Shown here: positions 8,750 through 16,323 of the stretch, in pieces
How the letters are laid out: each line of letters begins with the position of its first letter
Position numbering within the stretch: position 1 is the first letter of the stretch
Origin: Gammaproteobacteria bacterium
Lineage (GTDB): Bacteria; Pseudomonadota; Gammaproteobacteria; Pseudomonadales; JAUIET01
NCBI GenBank assembly: GCA_030429735.1
Contig: JAUIET010000003.1
Coordinates: 186,001-250,000, forward strand
DNA length: 64,000 bases
Reading direction: 5' to 3'
Made by a program: the position numbers and the translations under genes
The notes under the pieces: generated by a model
Databases searched by the model: none
Told to the model about the DNA's origin: nothing
Seen by the model: only the letters and a program-made list of their open reading frames with translations

Positions 8750-9721
8750 TTAGCGAATACTCAGAACCACTTTACCAATGGTTTCATTGCTTGCGACCAG
8801 AGCATGCGCCCGGCCAGCTTCCTCGATCGAAAAAGTGGTATCAATAATCGGTTTCAGAGAACCGTTTTCAAAGTGCGGCCAAACATGTGTCTTCAGCGCG
8901 CCAATCAATTCAGCTTTGGCAGTTAATGAACGCGACCGCAGGGTGGAACCGATAATACGCTGGCGCTTCATCAGCATGACGCCCAGGTTTAGTTCGGCAC
9001 TAAGCCCACCCATCAAACCGATCACGACCATTCGCCCATCAATCGCTAAACAGTGCTGATTGTCTGCCAAATAAGAAGCCCCGACCGGGTCGAGAATAAC
9101 GTCTGCGCCCTTGTCAGCGGTCCAGTCCTTAACAGCAGCGACAAACGATTCACCGGAATGTCTATCGAAACCCGAATCCGCACCCAGCGAGCAGCAATAG
9201 TCCACTTTATCTGCACCGCCCACTGTGACCATGCACGGATTGTCAAAAACCGTGCACAGCTGGATAGCTGCGGTGCCAACACCACTTGCACCAGCATGCA
9301 GCAACACGCGCTCGCCACGCTTCGCAGTCGCTTCAATAAAAATGTTCAGGTACGCCGTTGCATACACTTCAGGCAAGGCCGCCGCCTGCTCAAAGCTAAG
9401 CTGCGCAGGAATAGGAAGCAATTGCCCATAAGGCACTGCCGCGTATTCAGCATAACCACCACCGGCCAGCAGCGCGCAGACTTTGTCGCCCACCTGCCAA
9501 CCATCAACGTCGGCGCCGACAGCCTCTATCACGCCCGCGCATTCCAGCCCCATAATGTCACTGGCGCCTGGTGGTGGTGCGTATAAACCGGCTCGCTGCA
9601 TCAGGTCGGCGCGATTAATTGCCGTGGCATGATTGCGAACCAGAACGTCGCCCGGCCCTAGCTCGGGCAATTCACAATCACGCCAAAGAAGCTGTTCCGC
9701 GTCAATGCAGATGGCTTTCAT
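8750..9721 (-). CDS. NAD(P)H-quinone oxidoreductase, PIG3 family (MDR superfamily)
   Basis: 323-residue zinc-free medium-chain dehydrogenase/reductase. The N-terminal GroES-like part contains NRADLMQRAGLYAPPPGAS and GLECAGVI, the signature of the TP53I3/PIG3 quinone-oxidoreductase subfamily; the Rossmann part has HAGASGVGTAAIQL for NADPH. Zinc ligands are absent, as expected. It is 21 bases downstream of the TPR gene on the same strand. Specific substrate unknown. Confidence 0.88.
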   Translation of the reverse strand: MKAICIDAEQLLWRDCELPELGPGDVLVRNHATAINRADLMQRAGLYAPPPGASDIMGLECAGVIEAVGADVDGWQVGDKVCALLAGGGYAEYAAVPYGQLLPIPAQLSFEQAAALPEVYATAYLNIFIEATAKRGERVLLHAGASGVGTAAIQLCTVFDNPCMVTVGGADKVDYCCSLGADSGFDRHSGESFVAAVKDWTADKGADVILDPVGASYLADNQHCLAIDGRMVVIGLMGGLSAELNLGVMLMKRQRIIGSTLRSRSLTAKAELIGALKTHVWPHFENGSLKPIIDTTFSIEEAGRAHALVASNETIGKVVLSIR

Positions 9722-9742
9722 GATGCAGCCCGCGACGTCAAA

Positions 9743-10948
9743 TTAACTGTCTGTACTGCTGGTTTTATTCTTGTCGTATAACAACTCAAGCCGCTCTCCG
9801 TATTGCTCTTGCTGGGAGACAGTTTCTGCCACTTCAATGGCTCTCTGCAAGGACTTTATTGCACTGAGTCGCTCACCCATGGCCAGATGTGTTCTGGATT
9901 TCAGCTCGTGCAGCAAGGCCTCATCCTGCTTCAGCGTCAGAGCGCGACGCAGCAAGTTCAATGCGCTCTCGAAGTCGTTATTGTGAAAGGCTTCCCGCGC
10001 TGTAAGCAACAGATAGTAGGGATTTTTTGCGCGATACCTTTTGACCAGCTGGTCGTAATACTCAGCGGTTTCTATCTGGCCCTGCGCACGATACATCGAG
10101 GCCAGATTGGCCAGTGCCGCCTGTTCTTCAGAATTCAGTGCAACCGCGTGTAACAAGGCCGCTTCCGCGTGTTGGAGCTTGTCTACTCGGCTCAAAATAA
10201 CGCCCAGATTCGACCAGATAAAGGCGGCATCGGGGTCTAGCAGCAAGGCTTTACGCGCAAACAAAAAAGACTGCTCATAATCCTTCAGATGAAGGAAATC
10301 GATAGACCGATTGTTGTAGTACTGCGCAAACGCCTGCTCGTCACTAAGCTTAGTTGACTCCAAGCGAATGACATTGTTTTGCGCCCGGCTGATGTCCACT
10401 ACCTGATCATATTGCCGGCTGATCTTGATCTTGACGTTGACGTGACGCCGTAAGGTCATTGACCCGCTGCTCAACTCCCATTCGGGCGCCACCAAAACAT
10501 CCTGATAGTAAGCGCGGAGTCCAGCCTCTCTGGCCAGGGCAATAAACAGATTGCTGAACGCCAGGCAATTGGCTCGTTGCGCTTGGAAAGCACCTATCGC
10601 GGTTTTTGTTTGCGTGTCGTCATAGCGTAGGCCCAACACGCCTGGGCTGAGCACCGCACGTAACAAATTTGATACCTTGCCAGTTCGGGTTTTGTACGGA
10701 GTAACATGGCGTTCCACGAACTCTCGCATGCCCTGATCAACTTGAAGAATATCTTCATCAGGCAACTCATCAGGGTCATACCGTCTACCCAGAACAGCAA
10801 CGCCGTTGAGAATTTCGTCGAGTAAATTCGCATCCACTGTGCTGGCGGCGCCCTCCGGTCGATCAACCGTAGCACACGACGCGCTCAGGACAACCCAGCC
10901 TGCAAGGATTAGCAGGCTAATTCCTTTCTTGGCAATACCAGAAACCAT
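9743..10948 (-). CDS. Transglutaminase-like/TPR envelope protein
   Basis: 401-residue exported protein of unknown role. The N-terminus has a hydrophobic signal segment ending VVLSASCATVDR; the cysteine could be a lipoprotein site, though the residue at -3 is not ideal. Residues about 115-165 (QAQRANCLAFSNLFIALA) look like a transglutaminase/cysteine-protease core with a cysteine followed by an LRRHVNVKI histidine. From about residue 205 there are at least five TPR-like helix pairs (DYEQSFLFARKALLLDPDAA and similar). This transglutaminase-TPR layout occurs in envelope-associated proteins of Gammaproteobacteria. It ends 21 bases before the PIG3 gene and begins 2 bases after the aldolase stop, suggesting an operon. 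Confidence 0.75.
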   Translation of the reverse strand: MVSGIAKKGISLLILAGWVVLSASCATVDRPEGAASTVDANLLDEILNGVAVLGRRYDPDELPDEDILQVDQGMREFVERHVTPYKTRTGKVSNLLRAVLSPGVLGLRYDDTQTKTAIGAFQAQRANCLAFSNLFIALAREAGLRAYYQDVLVAPEWELSSGSMTLRRHVNVKIKISRQYDQVVDISRAQNNVIRLESTKLSDEQAFAQYYNNRSIDFLHLKDYEQSFLFARKALLLDPDAAFIWSNLGVILSRVDKLQHAEAALLHAVALNSEEQAALANLASMYRAQGQIETAEYYDQLVKRYRAKNPYYLLLTAREAFHNNDFESALNLLRRALTLKQDEALLHELKSRTHLAMGERLSAIKSLQRAIEVAETVSQQEQYGERLELLYDKNKTSSTDS

Positions 10949-10950
10949 GG

Positions 10951-11595
10951 TTATTGGACTGCCTGGTAGTCAGTTTGTTTCATCTGGGCAAAAAATTCAG
11001 CCCATTGCTTGCTGTTCAACTCAAGCGGGGGCCCTATTGCCAGGCTTAAAAGATATTGCCGGCACAACACCTCCAACAACCTGGCACTGTCGGCGGCCTG
11101 CTTAAGACTCGCTCCTTTGCTTAGCATGCCGTGTTTTGCCAGTAAACACGCATCACAGGCTCGCAAACCGCTTACTGCGGCTTCTGCCAGTGCACGGGTA
11201 CCGAACGTGTGATATTCCACGCATGGCACATGATCTAAACCCAGCATGCCCACCATGTAATGGAAACCTGGCAGATCCTTGCCATGGCAGGCAACCGCCA
11301 CACAGCTGTCGGCATGGGTATGCACAAGGGCCTGAACATCTGGCATTTCGCGGTAGACGGCAGCATGCATTTGCCATTCTGAAGAGGGTTTCAATACATT
11401 ATCGGACTGACCGTCCAACGACATCCTGACAATACTCTCACTGGTGATGCTAGAGGTGCATACACCACTGGCGGTGATCAGCATGCCCGACTCGAAGCGG
11501 CAAGACACATTGCCGGCAGCCAGTGCCAGCAAACCATCCTCGCCAAGCCTTTGACACTCATCCACCAATTGCTGGCGTAACAGGGCTTCTGTCAT
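10951..11595 (-). CDS. Class II aldolase/adducin family protein
   Basis: 214-residue member of the zinc-dependent class II aldolase family (L-fuculose-/L-ribulose-phosphate aldolase and epimerase fold). It has the GNVSCRF loop, the SSEWQMHAAVYR helix with the catalytic glutamate, the metal-binding HTHAD and a downstream KHGM histidine. The real substrate is unknown; a methylthioribulose-1-phosphate dehydratase or fuculose aldolase role cannot be separated. It ends 2 bases before the TPR gene. Confidence 0.85.
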   Translation of the reverse strand: MTEALLRQQLVDECQRLGEDGLLALAAGNVSCRFESGMLITASGVCTSSITSESIVRMSLDGQSDNVLKPSSEWQMHAAVYREMPDVQALVHTHADSCVAVACHGKDLPGFHYMVGMLGLDHVPCVEYHTFGTRALAEAAVSGLRACDACLLAKHGMLSKGASLKQAADSARLLEVLCRQYLLSLAIGPPLELNSKQWAEFFAQMKQTDYQAVQ

Positions 11596-11678
11596 GGATT
11601 TTCCTGCTCAGATTGGGCTAAGGATAATATCTAACCGTGTATAATTCCACGCCCATTCTCACCGAGACAACCCTGACA

Positions 11679-13442
11679 ATGAGTGACTATCACGCCCCAA
11701 CCGATGACATAAAGTTTACCATGGAAGCGGTGGCCGGACTGCCACAGTTACGCACCCTACCTGCGTTCAGCGAACTCAGTGACGACCTGGTAGACGCTAT
11801 TTTGGAAGAGGCCGCCAAGTTTACCAGTGGTGTCATAGCTCCCTTGAATCGCAGCGGCGATGCCGAGGGTACCAAAGTAGTTGATCACGCCGTGCAGGAA
11901 GGCAGCGGGTTTGCCGAAGCGTACCAGCAGGTTGTAGACGGTGGCTGGAGCAGCTTGTCCGCCAGCGAAGAATATGGCGGTCAGGGATTACCTGAATTGC
12001 TGGCGGCTGGCGTTGGCGAAAGCATTATGTCGGCAAACATGGCATTTTCGCTGGTCACTTTGCTGTCTCAAGGGTCAATTTCGGCACTCAGCAATCACGG
12101 TTCGGACGAGCTTAAGCAACGTTACCTGGGCAAGCTGATCAGCGGCGAGTGGACTGGCACCATGAACCTGACAGAACCACAGGCCGGCTCAGATCTGGGC
12201 GTTGTCAAAACGCTTGCCACGCCAAGTGGCGATCACTACCTGCTTAGCGGCCAGAAAATTTTTATCACCTGGGGTGATCACCAGATGACGGAAAACATTG
12301 TGCATCTGGTGCTGGCAAGAACGCCCGACGCGGTGGCCGGTTCCGGTGGATTATCGCTGTTTATCGTACCCAAGTTTCTGGTTAACGACGACGGCTCGCT
12401 GGGTGAGCGCAATGATGTGTACCCGGTATCCGTCGAGCATAAGCTGGGCATACACGCGAGTCCAACCTGCGTTATGAGCTTTGGCGACAATGGCGGTGCT
12501 GTTGGCTACCTGGTGGGCGACCTCAACCGCGGCCTGGCGGCGATGTTTACCATGATGAACCACGCTCGTATTGGTGTTGGGCTGCAAGGTGTCGGCATCA
12601 GCGAACGCGCTTACCAGCACGCTGTGCACTATGCAAAAGACCGAGTCCAGGGCGGCGGTCAGACCATTATTCAACACCCTGATGTGCGCCGTATGTTAAT
12701 GCAAATGCGCGCAATCACTGAAGCCGGCCGCGCTTTATGCTACAGCGCCTATGCCAGCACCGACTTTGCTGAGTTTGGCAGCACTGCTGAACAACGCGAA
12801 TTTGCGCAACAACGTGCTGACCTGCTTACCCCTTTGGCAAAAGGCTGGACAACAGAATTGGCCAATGAAGTTACGTCGCTGGGTGTTCAAGTGCACGGAG
12901 GTATGGGCTTTATTGAAGAAACCGGCGCCGCACAACACTACAGAGACGCGCGCATTCTGGCAATTTATGAGGGTACCAACGGCATTCAGGCAATGGACCT
13001 GATCGGGCGAAAACTGACTCGTGACGGCGGCAACATGATGGCCGCGCTGATTGCCGATATTGATTCGAGCCTGGAACAACTAAAAGAACAGGGCTCTTCA
13101 TTGTCGGACATACACGATGCGCTCGCTAGCGGTCGTGACACCTTGCAACAAGCCAGTCAATGGGTATTAGACAACGCGAAAGAAGCCGATTTAACGGGCA
13201 GCGTTGCGTTCGATTATATGATGTTAAGCGGCTACGTCACCGGCGGCTGGATGCTTAGCCAAAAAGCCCTGCACGCCTCGCAACAGCTAGCTGAGAACAC
13301 AGCTAAGCAATCGTTTCTGAACAGTAAGCTGGCTGTTACGCGGTTTTTCATGAACAATATACTGCCGCGCTCGATTGCCCACTGGCAGGCCATGCAGGCC
13401 GGCACCAGCACGATCATGAGCCTGGCCGAGAGTGACTTCTAG
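11679..13442 (+). CDS. Acyl-CoA dehydrogenase (long FadE/DmdC-type)
   Basis: FAD enzyme of about 587 residues introducing a 2,3 double bond in an acyl-CoA. It contains GTMNLTEPQAGSDLG and FITWGDHQMTEN (FAD/acyl binding), VQVHGGMGFIEETGAAQHY and the catalytic glutamate in LAIYEGTNGIQAMDL, plus the C-terminal extension of the ~590-residue group that includes 3-methylmercaptopropionyl-CoA dehydrogenase. The frame is open from 11637, but a TATAAT at 11640-11645 would place transcription start near 11652, favouring the ATG at 11679 (MSDYHAPTDDIKF). Substrate (fatty acid, DMSP-derived or other) is undetermined. Confidence 0.92.
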   Translation: MSDYHAPTDDIKFTMEAVAGLPQLRTLPAFSELSDDLVDAILEEAAKFTSGVIAPLNRSGDAEGTKVVDHAVQEGSGFAEAYQQVVDGGWSSLSASEEYGGQGLPELLAAGVGESIMSANMAFSLVTLLSQGSISALSNHGSDELKQRYLGKLISGEWTGTMNLTEPQAGSDLGVVKTLATPSGDHYLLSGQKIFITWGDHQMTENIVHLVLARTPDAVAGSGGLSLFIVPKFLVNDDGSLGERNDVYPVSVEHKLGIHASPTCVMSFGDNGGAVGYLVGDLNRGLAAMFTMMNHARIGVGLQGVGISERAYQHAVHYAKDRVQGGGQTIIQHPDVRRMLMQMRAITEAGRALCYSAYASTDFAEFGSTAEQREFAQQRADLLTPLAKGWTTELANEVTSLGVQVHGGMGFIEETGAAQHYRDARILAIYEGTNGIQAMDLIGRKLTRDGGNMMAALIADIDSSLEQLKEQGSSLSDIHDALASGRDTLQQASQWVLDNAKEADLTGSVAFDYMMLSGYVTGGWMLSQKALHASQQLAENTAKQSFLNSKLAVTRFFMNNILPRSIAHWQAMQAGTSTIMSLAESDF

Positions 13443-13465
13443 AAGCCCATGAGCACGCGCCAGGC

Positions 13466-14551
13466 ATGAACCCCGCAATCGCCAAGTTAGTCAGACCACA
13501 CTTTCGAACCATGAAAGGCTACGTCTCTGCCGGTATGGAAGCCGGCAAGGATGCTACCCGCGTATTCATGAATGCGAATGAGAACCCATTTGAGTTACCC
13601 GGCCTGGAGGGGTTCAACCGCTACCCGGAACCACAGCCGGAGGCTCTGTTGCAGGCGTACGCGCGACGGTACGGGGTCAATGCGAATCAGTTGGTAGCCA
13701 CACGTGGTGCTGATGAAGCGATTGCAGTACTGACCAAACTGTTCTGCGAACCGGGTGTGGATGGCGTGGTGATTTGCCCACCCGCGTTTGGCATGTACAA
13801 AGTAAACGCGCTTGCCGCGCCTGCGACCGCCATCGAAGTTCCTTTACTGGAATCCAATGGCGTTTTTTCGCTGGACGTCAGCGCTACAATCGATGCGGCA
13901 AAACAACCCGACTGCAAGCTCGTTTTTTTATGCTCACCCAATAACCCCACTGCAAACAGTTTCGCCCTGGACGACTTGCACGCGATCTGCGCAGGTACGC
14001 TTGGCGAGAGTATGGTTATTTTGGATGAAACCTATATCGACTTTGCTCTGCAGCAAAGTATGGTTAGCTGGCTTAACGAATACCCGAATCTGATCGTGCT
14101 GCGCACTTTATCCAAATCGTATTCGATGGCCGGCATGCGCATGGGCAGCTTGCTCAACTGTGATGCCGAGTTTGTGCAGTTGGTTCGAAGCAAATGCCTG
14201 GATGCGTACCCGCTAACCAAAACATCGATTGACGCTGCCTTGTTGGCGCTGTCCGATGAATTGCAAGCTCACGTGCAGGCGAACATCAGTACCCTGCGCA
14301 AGGAGCGACAACGTTTAACTGAGGCCTTGCGGAACACAGACTTCATTACTCGGGTGTATCCCAGCGACGCTAATTTTGTTCTGGTGGCTTTGAATTGCGT
14401 GGCAGAATTTCTCGCGTACGCGGCACAGCACAACATTGTACTGCGCGATTTTTCGCAGCAAGCACTGACCCCCAACTGCATCAGAATATCAGTGGGCACA
14501 CCGGCACAGAACGATCAGTTGATCGAATTGCTTTCCACATTCCGTGTATAA
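13466..14551 (+). CDS. hisC: Histidinol-phosphate aminotransferase family (fold type I PLP)
   Basis: 361-residue class I/II PLP aminotransferase. Features: NANENPFELPG at the N-terminus, TRGADEAIAVL, CSPNNPTANSF, ILDETYIDF and the Schiff-base lysine in TLSKSYSMAGMRMG, all as in HisC. In histidine synthesis it would convert imidazole-acetol phosphate to histidinol phosphate with glutamate. No other his gene is nearby, so it may be a second HisC copy or act on aromatic amino acids. Confidence 0.85.
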   Translation: MNPAIAKLVRPHFRTMKGYVSAGMEAGKDATRVFMNANENPFELPGLEGFNRYPEPQPEALLQAYARRYGVNANQLVATRGADEAIAVLTKLFCEPGVDGVVICPPAFGMYKVNALAAPATAIEVPLLESNGVFSLDVSATIDAAKQPDCKLVFLCSPNNPTANSFALDDLHAICAGTLGESMVILDETYIDFALQQSMVSWLNEYPNLIVLRTLSKSYSMAGMRMGSLLNCDAEFVQLVRSKCLDAYPLTKTSIDAALLALSDELQAHVQANISTLRKERQRLTEALRNTDFITRVYPSDANFVLVALNCVAEFLAYAAQHNIVLRDFSQQALTPNCIRISVGTPAQNDQLIELLSTFRV

Positions 14552-14575
14552 TGCGCCCGCGTACGCGGAGGCAAA

Positions 14576-16222
14576 TTGAACACTGAATTTTTTGGCAAGA
14601 CCCTGTCAGGGCCGTTCACAATTCCATCTGGAATCGTATCCACGACCGGTCCCATTATCGATTACATCATCAAACATATTCCTGAGATTGGCGTTCTCAC
14701 CACCAAGAGTATCGGTCTTGAACCTCGCGCCGGTTATCGCGAACCAGTGCTGAGCCAATACGCCCCCGGCTGCTTTGTCAATGCAGTGGGCCTGACCAAC
14801 CCAGGTGCTGAAGAGTCGGTTAAAACCTTATCAGCCCTTACTATTCCGGAAAACCGCTTCTTACTGACCTCTATTTTTGGTGCAAACGCCGAGGAGTTTG
14901 CACAGGTAGCAAAAATGCTGGCACCATTCAGCGATGGCCTGGAGCTCAATCTTTCCTGCCCGCATGCCAAAGGCTATGGCATGGCGATCGGACAGGACCC
15001 AGACATGGTGCGTGAAATCGTAGCGGCCGTAGTGTCTGTGACTGACCTGCCCATTGTCGCAAAGCTGACACCTAATACAGACAACATCGGTGCCATCGCT
15101 CAAGCGGCCGTAGAGGCCGGTGCTGCGGGTTTATGCGCGATCAATACCTTGGGCCCGGGCTATCACACGGCGCATGGCAAACCCGTTCTAAGCAATGTGC
15201 TTGGCGGCATGTCGGGCAAAGGTGTTCTGGCGATCGGCCTGAAGTGCGTAAAACAGATTCGCGACGCGGTTGACTGCCCGATCATAGGCTGTGGCGGCAT
15301 CAGCAGCGCCGACGATGTACGTGCTTTTCAGCAGGAAGGCGCAAACATTATTGGCATTGGCTCAGCACTGGTTGGCATGACCAGCGTAGAAATGGAGAAC
15401 TACTTTAGTGCCTTGTCATCGGAGCTGACACAAACTGTTGAACATGGAACGGCAGAACAGCAAGTTCGATACGACATTGACATGAACTTCCGACCAGTCA
15501 CGCTGGTTGATAATCAACGGGTAACGGAAGACATTTCGATTCTGACCTTTGACCGCAAGATAAATATTGAAGGTGGAGAGTTCTTGTTCCTTTGGATTCC
15601 GGGGCTAGGCGAAAAACCATTCTCGGCATTGACTGACGATCCGTTTTCGCTGGTGGTCATTAACCTCGGCGAATTCACGGCAAAATTGATGACGCTGAAG
15701 CCGGGTACGCAGGCCTATGTGCGTGGCCCCCATGGTATTCCCGCGTCGCACCCGGCAGATGCTGCGCTCATCACTGTGAGCGGCGGCACGGGCCTGGCGG
15801 CTGTTTACCAGGTAGCGCGCGACCATGTCGCACGACGCCAAGGCGGTAGTGCAACTATGTTCGTGGGCGCGCGCACTGCGCAACGTTTGTATTTCCAGGA
15901 CGAGTGTCGCGCTTTCAGTGAACTGCATATTGCAACCGATGATGGCAGCGAGGGCTACCACGGCTTGGTCACGGAGTTATTGCGGGAGCATTTACAGACT
16001 TTGTCTAAAGGTGAGCTTGAGAAGGTGGTGTTCTACAACTGCGGTCCTGAGCCTATGGTTCATGCAGCAAAAGCGGTTCAGGAAGAATTTTGTTCGCCCG
16101 CGCAGATTTTCAGCGCGATTGATTATCACACCAAGTGTGGCGTTGGGATTTGCGGTGCCTGTGGCACACCGGATGGACGCAGGCTGTGTGTGGACGGGCC
16201 GTTTATTTCTGACGTAGCTTGA
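14576..16222 (+). CDS. Fused dihydroorotate dehydrogenase: PyrD class 1B + PyrK electron-transfer domain
   Basis: 548-residue fusion. Residues 1 to about 295 are a class 1B dihydroorotate dehydrogenase (NTEFFGKTLSGPFTIPSG, LELNLSCPHAKG with the catalytic cysteine, GCGGISSADDV). Residues about 300-548 are the PyrK-type FAD/[2Fe-2S] subunit: SGGTGLAAVYQV for the nucleotide, NCGPEPMVHAAK, and cluster cysteines in CGVGICGACG with a further Cys in RRLC. Together they would oxidise dihydroorotate with NAD+. The start is TTG at 14576, supported by GGAGG at 14567-14571. Gammaproteobacteria usually carry the membrane-linked class 2 PyrD, so this form is unusual here and may be acquired. Confidence 0.9.
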   Translation: MNTEFFGKTLSGPFTIPSGIVSTTGPIIDYIIKHIPEIGVLTTKSIGLEPRAGYREPVLSQYAPGCFVNAVGLTNPGAEESVKTLSALTIPENRFLLTSIFGANAEEFAQVAKMLAPFSDGLELNLSCPHAKGYGMAIGQDPDMVREIVAAVVSVTDLPIVAKLTPNTDNIGAIAQAAVEAGAAGLCAINTLGPGYHTAHGKPVLSNVLGGMSGKGVLAIGLKCVKQIRDAVDCPIIGCGGISSADDVRAFQQEGANIIGIGSALVGMTSVEMENYFSALSSELTQTVEHGTAEQQVRYDIDMNFRPVTLVDNQRVTEDISILTFDRKINIEGGEFLFLWIPGLGEKPFSALTDDPFSLVVINLGEFTAKLMTLKPGTQAYVRGPHGIPASHPADAALITVSGGTGLAAVYQVARDHVARRQGGSATMFVGARTAQRLYFQDECRAFSELHIATDDGSEGYHGLVTELLREHLQTLSKGELEKVVFYNCGPEPMVHAAKAVQEEFCSPAQIFSAIDYHTKCGVGICGACGTPDGRRLCVDGPFISDVA

Positions 16223-16226
16223 TACA

Positions 16227-16260
16227 AGACCGCTGAACGCGCTCCTCTGTTCAACGGTCT
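16227..16260. terminator. Hairpin between convergent genes
   Basis: Inverted repeat AGACCG-C-TGAAC / GTTCA-A-CGGTCT (one mismatch, 10-base loop) five bases after the pyrD-pyrK stop and upstream of the end of the convergent beta-helix gene. It lacks a T-run, so it is only a probable bidirectional terminator. Confidence 0.4.
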
Positions 16261-16323
16261 GGCGTCAAGCTAGCCCAGTCAATAATGTCTCTGAGAGCTT
16301 AGCTATTTGCAGTAAGATACATC

